A DNA stretch of 53,325 bases from JBOFDK01 sp051646925 (lineage in GTDB: Bacteria > Bacillota > Clostridia > Lachnospirales > Cellulosilyticaceae). The notes beneath the pieces were generated by a model. That model worked only from the letters and a program-made list of their open reading frames with translations. It was not told the origin of the DNA and ran no database searches. Positions 9,001-18,900 of the stretch are shown one piece after another. The translations under genes were made by a program, and so were the position numbers. Positions within the stretch are counted from its first letter, which is position 1. The number at the start of each line of letters is the position of its first letter. The stretch covers positions 1-53,325 of the forward strand of contig JBOFDK010000073.1 in NCBI GenBank assembly GCA_051646925.1, read 5' to 3'.

Positions 9001-11123
9001 GTTCTAGTTTAAAGGTTATTGATTTAAGTTCGTTTAGTACTACAAATACTAGAGAGATGGATCATATGTTTGATGGATGTAATAATCTCCAAACAGTTAC
9101 ACTGGGAGTAGATTTCAAATTTAACACTAATTTGTCATATTTACCTAGACCAAGTGTGGATGGAGTTTGGTATGATGTAGAAACTAATATTGCATACATT
9201 CCTGAAGATGTGCATAAAAATGCTACCACCACAAAAACTTATATGGCAACTAAGCCTAAAGCGAAAATTACTATTAAAAAACAACCATCCAATATTCAGG
9301 GAGCGGTTGGGGCTATTAATCAATCGGTAGTTGTTGATGCAGTAGCATCCTATGGGATTGAGGTTTCTTACCAATGGTATAGCAGTATTGATGGCACTAT
9401 AGCTAATGCTAAACCTATTTTAGGTGAAACATCCTCAGCGTATATTCTTCCTTATAGTTTGACAAAAGGAGAATATTACTATTACTGCAAATTAAGTGCT
9501 AATGGCTGCGATGATGTAATTACAAAAGTAGCAAAGGTAACGATAGTTAATAACGCGGGTACAGTTGAAGGTGAAGTTACTCAAGATAACAAACCTGTAG
9601 AGGGTGTAAAAATTACTGTTTGGAGAGGTATTAATCAAATAGGAAATGAATATACAACAGATATAGATGGTAAATACAGTATAACGCTAGGATTTGGTGC
9701 GTATAACCTAAAAGCTGTATATGAAAACAAAGTAGTTACAGTACCAATAATTATTGACAACGGGATTGTAAGGAAAGATATATCAATTCCAAGTACAGCA
9801 GGGAACCAAAATACTACTGTAGATGTTATTTGTGAAGATACTCCGCCAGTTGCAGCAGACCTAAATCACCTATTTGATGAAAAAAATAATGATATTGAAA
9901 ACGCTGTTATAACAAATGAAGATAGGGATGTTATAAATAATGGTGGAACTGTTGAAATTCAATTAACAGCTGAGAAAAAAGAGGAAGATACAGTTGCTGA
10001 AGATGCGGACAAAATCAAGGAATTTGCAAATTTATCAAATACAGATAGCGAAAATACAAACTACTTCTTTGTTGATCTGACTGTTCGAAAAAATGTTATA
10101 CCGATAGACAGCAATGAATATTCTAATACTTTATCAAATTTAAGTGTTTTAATAGACATTAGTATAGAAGTGCCTGAAGAATATCGTAGTGAAAATCTGA
10201 GAATGTTTAGAGTACACGAAGGTAAAGCTGAAGAATTAACACACTATGCAAATGAACATGGGGAATATATAAGGACAAATGATGAAAATAGTATAGTGAC
10301 ACTAGCAGTTAAACGTTTTTCAACATTTGCATTTATGACTGTTGCAGAAGATAGTAACTTAGGAGATGGTAACTTAGGAGATGGTAATGTAGGTAATGGT
10401 TCAGATAACGGAAATAATTATGACTCTGAGAGTGACAATAATAATTTTATAACTGTTCCGTATTTGCCATTAGTAAGTCTAGTGCCAACTAATGATTCAT
10501 TAGCTCAAAATGATAATTTACTAAACACACAAAATCATAGTGCTTATATGAAAGGGTACAAAGATAATGAGTTTAAACCAAATAACAACATGACAAGAGC
10601 TGAAGTTATAGTAATGTTCTCAAGGCTTATGAAATCACCTATGGATAGTAGCAAAGTTTACGCTTCATCTTTTACGGATGTATATAGCACTAAGTGGTAT
10701 GCAAATGAACTTGGATATATGGAACAGTTCGGTATTATTAATGGATACCAAGATGGAACATTTAGAGGTGATATGCCTGTAACTAGAGCTGAATTTACTA
10801 CTATCGCTAGTAGATTTATGCCTGTTGAAGAAGGGGAGTTAATATTTACCGATGTAGATTCTAACTACTGGGCAAGTGAAGCTATAGCTTCGGCTACTGC
10901 TAAAGGATGGATAAACGGTTACAAAGATAATACCTTCAAACCAGGGCAAACGATTACAAGAGCTGAAGCGGTAACTATAGTAAATCGTATGCTAGGAAGA
11001 AAATGTGCAGCTGACTTTATATTAGAACATTTAGAAGGGAGTTCAAATATTTATACAGATGTAATGATTTCTTACTGGGCATACGATGCTATTTATGAAG
11101 CATCAAATAATCACAAGTATTAA
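3036..11123 (+). CDS. Giant modular BspA/DUF285 repeat surface protein with SLH anchor
   Basis: This protein has 2,695 residues. The GTG start at 3036 sits 10 bases after AAAGGAG and overlaps an out-of-frame ATG-TGA. A signal peptide (about 1-33) is followed by an InlB-type repeat (about 46-126), a WGDG module and a DUF285 block. Then a macro-unit of InlB repeat, beta-helix-like GWSW...DGNVNIT module, WGDG module, DUF285 block and DVHK cap is repeated three times, with WGDG sites near bases 3540, 5120, 6820 and 8507. The C-terminal part has an Ig-like domain (about 2075-2170), a carboxypeptidase-regulatory-like domain (about 2173-2250), an unnamed beta domain (about 2255-2440), a Gly/Asn linker and SLH domains with three intact TRAE motifs. 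It should be a wall-anchored stalk with several ligand-binding LRR heads. The ligand cannot be read from sequence. Confidence 0.85.
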   Translation: MTSIKQKFKKQLSLFLALCMCVTAMQVVPLVAFTGEMIKDEIEPTTVSISFDANGGEGGTLPEPIVQTTGTAITIPAPSEEYCGIKEGYTLNTTKWAVEKDGDIYVYSENEYILEEDITLYAVWQLDKIEGFAIPKDEKPTIVEIDISESKQPTLYIENNTRAPLIIDWGDGKDPQLLADSEKTIEKSDSYTDTPSPATITIRRSEGARGFYRLGRYIAGQSNAQNSFNTDIISITAGEGTTLGSFSFKNCRKLTNVNLLACYTNDVRSMDSMFDNCENLTSVDLSSFKITQLSNMSGMFRNCTELKEINLSSFNKPALEMKYAFSGTDKLQKITLGGNFKFQEPSPGGIDSYLPTPNPNKIPGATELWYDIETGIGYKAKDVHKGVTETKTYVAVLPKKTTLSFDTRSTTTFSDVPVSDDMTFPEPIWGDNTTNDNYTFAGWYTGIDGEGTHITKDTAQQLESDTLVYAKWTVSDGEKTVRTETLDLSSETNSQENTSQGWFWNYESNTLSLDGTIINVYDSDAINFGNNSATIQVSEDVRIVTQGNNGNGILTSAPLLLQGSSSHKLNIDAVDKGIQGNTLTFKDLDISVDSKDEIAIVAIDNIYILGSVIEVCGSEHSYNQVPFIAEGAQVKVGNSYEDAVIGVYTNQPYSHILFNPSYETNSTKLELDLTNKTTLTPTIFIQNNTTQNLIIEWGDGEISTIEPNLNYVTKSSSYKPGIYTVTISKIANATGSYVLGGVETNGSKVGVLSLNNHTSKDNGLTNIVAGKGSTIGASSFSGCNELVSVDITACDTLGVTDMSYMFDSCSSLQDIIWNKFDTTKVTSMQNMFADCSSLKVLDVEEFDTKNVTNMSNMFKGCENISTLNLNKFVTSQTTSIAIMSEMFARCTSLREITLGKDFVFNNENSYLPVPNSDKFPTAKGLWYNKATGKSYEPKDVHYGEDEEQTYVVEPPVFPQISFDTRNSTTLSDVSVNIALKELPKPAWGDNETKDNYTFAGWYTGIDGEGESITLDVAKELDSDLKVYAKWTVSKNSVQRTVRTKTLELTEETNTQKNLSQGWSWMKDSKTLILDNSTFNVCDGDAIKLSNDFNETRVIQIDGNVNITVQGDNDNGISLNGKVLTIQGLPSNQLTINSVGNGIQGHDLIFRDLDMSVNSKDAEAVFANKNIYALGSVIETLGKQNAYNKVPLTPEGAIVKIGDSALTATDGVYIDQKYAHISFKSSDGNYATKLTLDLTTKTSLTPTLFIQNNTNQNIIIDWGDGDVSTISAGLNQVTKSSPYKQGIYTVTIYNTVNAIGSYVLGGVDVEGVKVGILSLNALTSKNNGLTNIIAGKGATVGASSFASCNELVSVDITACDNLGITDMSYMFDSCSSLTDVLWNKVDTTKVTSMKNMFAGCSELISIDVSWFDTSSVTDMSSMFQGCKKIETLNLSNFITAKTTPLSSMSNMFDDCISLAEVTLGKDFKFNNENSYLPVPDIEKFPGNNGFWYNKSTGEYFVPKDVHKDITKETTYVVLEPTIKRVSFDTRNSDTLASVIINEEMEELPTIKWGDNPTKDNYTFAGWYTDIDGKGTLVTADKAKELGIDLIVYAKWTVSKNLVQRTVRTEKLDLSELTNNQENAVQGWSWNHDDGTLLLNNVTFNVRDGDAIKLGNDLNNMNMIQVDGNVNITTQSNKYNGVLSVGKLLRIQGLPSHKLTINSVENGIEGNDLIFRNLDMSVNSKDAEAVFANKNIYILDSIVETLGNQNAYNKVPLTPEGAVVKIGDSALTATDGVYTDQKYAHISFKSSDGAYATKLELDLRNKISLTPTIFIQNNTNQNIIIDWGDGDASTISAGLNQVTKSSPYKQGVYTVIISKTENATGAYVLGGVDVVGLKVGVLSLDGLTSENNGLTSVVAGKGATVGASSFAGCDELVSVDITACDNLGITDMSYMFDSCSSLTDILWNKVDTTKVTSMKNMFADCSQLTNIDVTSFNTSAVTNMESMFMNCSSLKVIDLSSFSTTNTREMDHMFDGCNNLQTVTLGVDFKFNTNLSYLPRPSVDGVWYDVETNIAYIPEDVHKNATTTKTYMATKPKAKITIKKQPSNIQGAVGAINQSVVVDAVASYGIEVSYQWYSSIDGTIANAKPILGETSSAYILPYSLTKGEYYYYCKLSANGCDDVITKVAKVTIVNNAGTVEGEVTQDNKPVEGVKITVWRGINQIGNEYTTDIDGKYSITLGFGAYNLKAVYENKVVTVPIIIDNGIVRKDISIPSTAGNQNTTVDVICEDTPPVAADLNHLFDEKNNDIENAVITNEDRDVINNGGTVEIQLTAEKKEEDTVAEDADKIKEFANLSNTDSENTNYFFVDLTVRKNVIPIDSNEYSNTLSNLSVLIDISIEVPEEYRSENLRMFRVHEGKAEELTHYANEHGEYIRTNDENSIVTLAVKRFSTFAFMTVAEDSNLGDGNLGDGNVGNGSDNGNNYDSESDNNNFITVPYLPLVSLVPTNDSLAQNDNLLNTQNHSAYMKGYKDNEFKPNNNMTRAEVIVMFSRLMKSPMDSSKVYASSFTDVYSTKWYANELGYMEQFGIINGYQDGTFRGDMPVTRAEFTTIASRFMPVEEGELIFTDVDSNYWASEAIASATAKGWINGYKDNTFKPGQTITRAEAVTIVNRMLGRKCAADFILEHLEGSSNIYTDVMISYWAYDAIYEASNNHKY

Positions 11124-11158
11124 AAGCAAATAATTAATCAAATGGATAATTATAAGAA

Positions 11159-11198
11159 TAATCAAATCTATAATCAAATCTATAATCAAATCTATAAT
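11159..11198 (+). repeat. 12-bp tandem repeat, about 3.3 copies
   Basis: The unit TAATCAAATCTA is repeated without mismatch in the gap between the 3036 stop codon and its terminator. No function is evident. Confidence 0.85.
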
Positions 11199-11210
11199 TA
11201 AAACAATAAA

Positions 11211-11256
11211 AATAACTATGTATACAAGATGATGTATACATAGTTATTTTTTTATT
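11211..11256 (+). terminator. Intrinsic terminator after the giant gene at 3036
   Basis: A 15-bp perfect inverted repeat (11211-11225 and 11234-11248) with an 8-base loop is followed by a long T run. Confidence 0.92.
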
Positions 11257-11286
11257 TTTTAAAATATAGTTCCCATATAAGAAGTA

Positions 11287-11298
11287 TTTGCATAATAT
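11287..11298 (+). promoter_or_regulatory. Putative promoter -10 element for the gene at 11338
   Basis: A TTGCA-like stretch precedes TAATAT (11293-11298), 45 bases before the TTG start. It matches the spacing of the element before the paralogues. Confidence 0.4.
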
Positions 11299-11337
11299 AT
11301 AACGTATTTTAAAATTGTAATAAAGGAGTTGTAATAA

Positions 11338-12756
11338 TTGAAAAGTATAGAGCAAAGATTAAAAAAACAAATAGCATTATTTTTAATGATATGTATGTGC
11401 TTCACGACAATACAGGTGGTGCCATTAATAGCAATGACAGATAATACAATAGATGAAACGATGCCACAAGCGGAGACTATAACTGTATCATTTGATGCAA
11501 ATGGTGGCGAAGGTGGAATACTGCCAGAACCTATAGTGCAGACGACAGGTGCAGCAATTATTATTCCAGCACCTTCAGAAGAAAACTGCGGAACAAAAGA
11601 AGGTTATGAATTAGATACAACTGTGTGGGCAATGGCAGTAGACGGTGGTATTTATATAGAAGAAGGTGAATACACACTGAAAGAAGATATTACATTATAT
11701 GCAGTATGGGATGAAGAAGACGAAGAAGACGAAGAAGACGAAGAAGAAGAAGACGAAGAAGATGAAGAAGACGAAGAAGACGAAGAAGATGAAGAAGATG
11801 AAGAAGATGAAGAAGATGAAGAAGACGAAGACGATGAAGATTATATTATAATAATTGTTCCTAAATTTGAGGGGGGTAATATAAGTATTACAAAGGATGA
11901 AGAAAATAATACAGTAACAATGATAATCACACCTGATGAAAATTATGAAATTGAAGATGTTATTATAGATGGTGTTAGTGTAGGAGTTGTTACAGAATAT
12001 ACGTTTGAAAAACTTACATTTACTCCGGATATCGAAGTTATATTTAGAAAAACAGATGGTATAGTGACTCAGTCAATAAATGATTTATTAGGTCAAAATA
12101 ATAATTTACTAAAAACACAAAATCATAATGCTTATATGAAAGGGTACAACAACAATGAGTTCAAACCAAAAAATAATATGACAAGAGCTGAAGTTGTTGT
12201 GATGTTTTCAAGACTTATGAAAGTACCTATGGATAGTAGTAAAGTTTACAAATCATCTTTTGTAGACGTAGGTAGTGATAAGTGGTATGCAAATGAAATT
12301 GGATATATGGAACAATTCGGTATTATTAATGGATATAGTGATAACACATTTAGAGCTGATATACCTGTAACTAGAGCAGAGTTTATTGCTATTGCTAGTA
12401 GATTTATGCCTATTGAATATGGGGAGTTAATATTTACAGATGTAGATGTTAAACATTGGGCAAGTGGAGCTATATCTTCAGCTACTTCTAAAGGATGGAT
12501 AAACGGTTATGAAGATAATACTTTTAAACCGAGTCAAATGATTACACGCGCTGAAGCTGTAACGATAGTAAATCGTATGATAGGAAGAAAATGTATAGAA
12601 GATTTTATGCGAGGTTGTTTAGAAGGTGATGCAAATATATATATAGATTTTCTACGAATGTATTTTGCAGGTAATACAAATATGTATACAGATGTAACAC
12701 CTGAGCACTGGGCATATGATGCTATTTATGAAGCATCTAATTCTCATGATTATTAA
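11338..12756 (+). CDS. Minimal SLH surface protein with acidic stalk, lacking DUF285 repeats
   Basis: This 472-residue protein starts at TTG 11338 behind AAAGGAG. The order is a signal peptide (about 1-33), one InlB-type repeat (about 49-123), an almost pure Asp/Glu linker (about 125-168), a Flg_new_2-like beta domain (about 170-240) and SLH domains with three TRAE motifs. It lacks the WGDG, DUF285, Ig-like and beta-helix modules of its neighbours, so it looks like the shared N- and C-terminal scaffold with the middle removed. Before the final half-SLH there is an extra segment in which the NIY/NMYTD motif appears twice. The acidic linker is encoded by a 9-bp tandem repeat and could change length in steps of three residues. 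A wall-bound spacer role is plausible but inferred. Confidence 0.83.
   Translation: MKSIEQRLKKQIALFLMICMCFTTIQVVPLIAMTDNTIDETMPQAETITVSFDANGGEGGILPEPIVQTTGAAIIIPAPSEENCGTKEGYELDTTVWAMAVDGGIYIEEGEYTLKEDITLYAVWDEEDEEDEEDEEEEDEEDEEDEEDEEDEEDEEDEEDEEDEDDEDYIIIIVPKFEGGNISITKDEENNTVTMIITPDENYEIEDVIIDGVSVGVVTEYTFEKLTFTPDIEVIFRKTDGIVTQSINDLLGQNNNLLKTQNHNAYMKGYNNNEFKPKNNMTRAEVVVMFSRLMKVPMDSSKVYKSSFVDVGSDKWYANEIGYMEQFGIINGYSDNTFRADIPVTRAEFIAIASRFMPIEYGELIFTDVDVKHWASGAISSATSKGWINGYEDNTFKPSQMITRAEAVTIVNRMIGRKCIEDFMRGCLEGDANIYIDFLRMYFAGNTNMYTDVTPEHWAYDAIYEASNSHDY
11711..11841 (+). repeat. In-frame 9-bp tandem repeat encoding an Asp/Glu linker
   Basis: GAAGAAGAC and GAAGAAGAT units are repeated about 14 times with small interruptions. 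All units are whole codons, so copy-number change would alter linker length without a frameshift. Confidence 0.93.
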
Positions 12757-12810
12757 GAGTAAGTAAGGAAATAATTATGAGAAGTAGTAATTATAATTGA
12801 AATAATATTT

Positions 12811-12855
12811 ATGGCGACGTGTATTAAGAGAAATCTTACATACGTCGTTATTTTT
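12811..12855 (+). terminator. Probable intrinsic terminator after the gene at 11338
   Basis: The inverted repeat CGACGT (12815-12820) with ACGTCG (12842-12847) is followed by T-rich sequence. It is a weaker version of the terminator at 20911, and the whole region is duplicated there at an offset of exactly 8,100 bases. Confidence 0.65.
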
Positions 12856-12895
12856 ATTTATATTGCAAAAGATAAAATGCACTATTTATTACAAA

Positions 12896-12907
12896 GTTGC
12901 ATATTAT
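12896..12907 (+). promoter_or_regulatory. Putative promoter -10 element for the gene at 12949
   Basis: GTTGCA followed by TATTAT (12902-12907), 47 bases before the start. The element and its flanks are conserved almost perfectly before 21049. Confidence 0.45.
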
Positions 12908-12948
12908 GATAGTGTTACGAAAAATTATTAGAAAAGGAGAGTGAATAA

Positions 12949-15900
12949 TTGAAAAGTATAAAACGAAAATTCAAAAAACAACTTTCATTATTTTTAGCAG
13001 TATGCATGTGTGTAATGACAATGCAGGGAATGCCTCTAATAGCGGTAACAGAAGATATTACAAATGATACTAATCCGGCGCCTTCTAGTGTTACAGTATC
13101 ATTTGATGCAAACGGAGGTGAAGGAGGTACGCTTCCTGAACCTATAGTACAAACGACAGGGGCAGCGATTACTATTCCGGCGCCTTCTGAAGAATACTGC
13201 GGAGTTAAAGAAGGCTATACATTAGATACAACTAAATGGGGACTAGAAACAGATGGTGATATATACGTATATGCTGAAAACGAATATATGCCAGAAGAAG
13301 ATACAGTGCTATATGCTGTATGGGAGGTAGACGAACTTGAAAAACAGGAAGAACTTGAAGAGTTTAATGGATTGATGCCTACAACATTAGTGATTGATGT
13401 ATCAACGGAGAAGAGTCCTATTATTTATATACAAAATAGGTCTAACAAAAATCTTCTAATTGAGTGGGATGATGGTAGCACGGAATTTATTTTAGCTACT
13501 GCTCCCCCAGGTGTTCTTCCAAATTTTGACCAAGATATAGTTGCAAAAAAGAGTGAATACCCAGCTGATAAAACTACAGCGTCAATACGTATTAGCATTT
13601 ATGATATTAAGCCTTCTGAAGCAATAAAAGGGTACTACCGATTCGGTAGCTATGCTGATATGCAGTCGATTGACAAGATAAAGCCTGTTAGTAATGATTT
13701 GATATCTATTGAGGCTGGAGATTACTCAGCTGTTGGTAATAGATCGTTTTTAAATTGTCAAAAATTAGAAAAAGCTAACCTTGAAAAATGTATTATATAT
13801 AATGATGCTCCTACTAGTAGTAGCAGCTTTAAGTATAACAATACCGACATGTCATTCATGTTTAATGGTTGCACAAAATTAACAGATGTTACGATACCTG
13901 AATATACCCGAGGCGGTGCTACTATGAAACAAATGTTTTATAATTGCGCAAGTTTAAAAATACTTGATTTGAGTAAGGTTAACACTGAGGCTAATAGTTC
14001 AGTTAAGACTACTATGTTCGCTATGCTTGGAAATTGCAATAAGTTAGAACAGTTAACATTAGGAGCATCGTTCAAATTACAAAGTGACGCAGGCTTACGG
14101 ACTCCTACTGATCTAGATGGGTCCGATGGCAAATGGTACGATATCGAGGGGAAAGCATATGAACCATCCAAGGTTCATGAAGGGGTGACAGTTGAAAAAA
14201 CGTATTTTGCTGTTAACCCTAATTATACGCCTGAGATTAAGATTAACTCGTATTCATCAGATATAGTAGAAATAGTAGGAAATACTCTGCCCCCTATCAC
14301 TGTTGATGCTACAGTATCAGGTAATCGGAAGATTTCTTATAAGTGGTATAAGAGTGAAACACAAGATAAAGATAACTCTATACTTATACAGGAGTCAGAA
14401 TCTCCGGAATATATATTAGCAAATAAATTACCAAAAGGTGAGTATTACTACTATTGTGAACTTAGCGCTCCAGATTGTAGTGATGTTTCGACCGAGATGA
14501 TAAAAGTTAGTATCAGAGATGGTAGTGTATTGAAGATTGATTTAGAAAAACTAAATGATGGTGAAGACAATACTCCAACCCTTCATATTCAAAATAATAC
14601 AGATAAGGAAATTTATATAGATTGGGGAGATGGTACTACTTCGTCATATCCAACTACCCAAACATCATTACTAAAACCTTCTGCGTATTCTGCAAAAAAG
14701 GAATATGAAATAAAAATCATTAGTGAAGAGGGTGCAACTAAACCGTATATATTTGGAAATGGTGCAACGGATGTGAAAGATTTAATGCCAATAATAACAT
14801 TTAGTAGCCAAAAAAATGCTTTAACTGAAGTTATAACTGGAGTTGGTTCAACATTTGGAAAAGGTTCGTTTTATAATTGTAATAATCTTAGCAAAATCGA
14901 CCTTAAAGCTTCTGATATTTCGGCTATTACTGATATGTCATATATGTTTGCAGGTTGTAGCAGTTTAACGGAGTTAGATGTAAAAGAATTTGACACAAAA
15001 CAAGTAACAAATATGGCTAGTATGTTTGAAGCTTGTAGCAGTTTAACGGAGTTAGATGTAAAAGAATTTGATACAAAACAAGTAACAGATATGTCTAATA
15101 TGTTTAAAGGATGCGAAAATCTAGTAACTTTAAATTTAAGTAAGTTTATTACAGAGTTCGCAACACACAAAGCAAATATGTCTAATATGTTTGATGGATG
15201 TATTTCGCTTGGTGAAGTTATACTTGGTGGAAGTTTTAAATTTAATAATGAAAACTCATATTTACCTGTTCCAGATAATAGTAAATTCCCAGAAACTAAT
15301 GGGAATTGGTACAACAAAGCTACTGGTGATGAATTTGCACCAAAAGATGTGCATAGAGGAATAACTAAAGAAACGACATACGTCGTACAAAAACCAAGAA
15401 TAATAAGAATATACTTTAACACACGTAATTCTACTACTTTATCTAGTGTAATTATTAATGACACTATGGAAGAACTTCCAGTAATAAAATGGGGAGATAA
15501 TACAGCTAAAAATAACTACACTTTTGCAGGGTGGTATACAGGTATTGATGGCGAAGGTACTCTTATTACAGCAGATGAGGCTAAAAAATTAGACACTAAC
15601 TTAAGTGTTTATGCTAAATGGACTGTATCAAAAAATTCAGTTCAAAAAACAGTTCGAACAGAAAAACTTGACCTAAGTGATGTAACTAATAATCAAGATA
15701 ACGCAGCTCAAGGCTGGTCTTGGAATAATGCTGAAGGTACGCTATTACTAAATAATGCTACTTTCAACGTACTTGAAGGTGATGCTATTAAACTTGGCAA
15801 AGATTTAGATAATAGTAGTGTAATTCAAGTGGATGGCAACGTAAACATTACGACGCAAGGTAATACGGATAGTGGTATTTTATCAGTTGGAAAATCACTA

Positions 15901-18900
15901 ATGATACAAGGGTTACCTTCTAGTAAATTAACTATTAATTCGGTAGGCAATGGTATACGAGGGAAAGATTTAATAGTTAGAAATTTAGATGTGAGAGTAG
16001 ATAGTAAAGATAGTGAAGCTGTTTTTGTAAACGATAATATTTATATTTTAGATAGTATTGTTGAAACATTAGGTAATCAAAGTGCGTACAACAAAGTACC
16101 GCTTACACCTGAAGGTGCTATCGTAAAAGTTGGCAACTCAGCTTCGGAAGCTACTGAAGGGGTTTATACTAATCAAAAATATGCAAGTATTTCTTTAGGA
16201 ACTTCAGATGGAACTTATGCTACGAAATTAACACTTGATTTAACAACAAAAACATCTTTAAAACCTACAATTTTCATTCAAAATAATACAAATCAAAACA
16301 TCATAATTGACTGGGGTGATGGCGAAGCAAGCACAATATCATCAGGACTAAACCAAGTTGAAAAATCATCGCCATACAAACAAGATATATATACTGTAAC
16401 AATTTCTAAAACAGCAAATGCTACAGGGTCATATGTATTAGGAGGAGTAGATGTTGGGGGCTCAAAAGTAGGGGTTTTATCATTAGATGCTACTACTTCA
16501 AAAGATAATGGTCTAAAAAATATTGTTGCAGGTAAAGGCGCAACAATTGGAGCTTCTTCGTTTAATGGTTGCAACGAACTTGTAAGTGTAGATATTACAG
16601 CTTGTGATATTTCAGGCATGACTGACATGTCATATATGTTTGATTCATGTAGTAGTTTAACAAATATTCTTTGGAATAAATTTGATACTACACAAGTTAC
16701 AAGTATGCAAAACATGTTTGCAGGTTGTAGTCAATTAGTAAGTATTGATGTAAGTTGGTTTAACACTTCAAGCGTTACAGATATGTCTAATATGTTTAAA
16801 GGATGCGAAAATCTAGTAACTTTAAATTTAAGTAAGTTTATTACAGTGTCCGCAACACTCGAAGCAATTATGTCTAATATGTTTGATGACTGTATTTCGC
16901 TTGCTGAGATTACACTCGGAAAAGATTTCAAATTTAACAATGAAGATTCATATTTACCTGTTCCAGATAGTAGTAAATTCCCAGAAACTAATGGGAAGTG
17001 GTACAACAAAGTTACTGGTGATGAATTTGCACCAAAAGATGTGCATAAAGAAATAACTAAAGAAACGACATATGTTGTACTAGAACCAACAATCAAAAGA
17101 GTAAGTTTTGATACACGTAATTCTGATACTTTAGCTAGTGTAATTATTAATGAAGAGATGGAAGAACTTCCAACAATAAAATGGGGAGATAATACCGCTA
17201 AAGATAACTACACTTTTGAAGGATGGTATACAGATATTGATGGAAAAGGTACTCTTATTACAGCAGATAAGGCTAAAGAATTAGGTATTGACCTAATTGT
17301 TTACGCTAAATGGACTGTATCAAAAAATTCAGTTCAAAGAACAGTTCGTACAGAAAAACTTGATTTAAGTGACTTAAATAATAATCAAGATAACGCAGCT
17401 CAAGGCTGGTCTTGGAATAATGGTGAAGGTACGCTATTACTAAATAATGCTACTTTCAACGTACTTGAAGGTGATGCTATTAAACTTGGCAATGCTTCTT
17501 CAGATATAAGTATAGTTCAAGTAGATGGTAACGTAAATATTACGACGCAAGGAAGTAGTGATACTAATACTGATAATGCTATTTTATCTGTTGGAAAATC
17601 ATTACTGATACAAGGATTACCTTCTAACAAATTAACTATCAATTCGGTAGGCAATGGTATACAAGGGGATAATCTAGTATTTAGAAATTTAGATATGAGA
17701 GTAGATAGTAAAGATAGTGAAGCTATTTTTGCAAACGATAATATTTATATTTTAGATAGTATTGTTGAAACATTAGGTAATCAAAGTGCGTACAACAAAG
17801 TACCGCTAACACCTGAAGGTGCTAGCGTAAAAGTTGGAGATTCAGCGCTTACAGCTACTGATGGTGTTTATACTAATCAAAAATATGCGCATATTTCATC
17901 AAAATCTTCAGATGGAAATTATGCTACGAAATTAGAAATAGACTTGAGAAATAAAACATCGTTAAAACCTACAATTTTCATTCAAAACAATACAAATCAA
18001 AACATCATAATTGACTGGGGTGATGGTGATGTAAGCACAATATCAGATGGTGAAGAAAGTATCACAAAACCATCACCATACAAAAAAGGTATATATACTG
18101 TAACAATTGCTAAAACAGCCAATGCGAGTGGGTCATATGTACTAGGAGGAGTAGATGTTAAGGGTGCAAAAGTAATGAACTCAAAAGTTGGAATTTTATC
18201 ATTGGGCGCACCTACTTCTAAAGATAATGGTCTAACAAGTATAGTTGCAGGTAAAGGTTCATCAATTGGTGCTTCATCATTTAATGGTTGCAACGAACTT
18301 GTAAGTGTAGATATTACAGCTTGTGATACTTCAGAAGTTACTGATATGTCATATATGTTTAATTCTTGTAGTAGTTTAAACGACATTGTATGGGATAAAA
18401 TTGACACTAAAAAAGTTATAAGTATGAAAAATATGTTTGCAGGTTGTAGTAAATTAAAAGGTATTGATGTAATTAGTTTTAATACTTTAGAGGTTAGTAA
18501 TATGGAATCTATGTTTGAAGGGTGTAGTACTATTGAAATACTTGATTTAAGTGCGTTTGATACTACAAATACTACAAAAATGGATAATATGTTCAAAGGT
18601 TGTAGTGACCTTAAAATAGTTAAACTTGGAGCAGAGTTTAAATTCAACACAGAATTATCATACCTACCTGTACCGAGTACGGATGGGGTTTGGTACGATG
18701 TAGATACGACTATCGCATACCTTCCAAAAGAAGTTCATAAAAATGCTACTACTACAAAAACTTATATGGCAACTAAGCCTAAAGGGAAAATTACTATTGA
18801 AAAACAACCATCAAATATGCAAGTAGGAGTTGGTGCGAGTAATAAATCGTTATCTGTTGATGCGGTAGCATCATATGGACTTAAAGTTTCTTATCAATGG

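Noticed and set aside
11159..11198. 12-bp repeats considered as a CRISPR or replication-origin iteron
   Set aside because: There are only three directly adjacent copies with no spacers and no initiator gene nearby.
5303..18650. Long minus-strand open frames of 94-217 codons inside the giant genes
   Set aside because: They are antisense shadows of the LRR-coding repeats, recur with each repeat copy, and have no ribosome sites.
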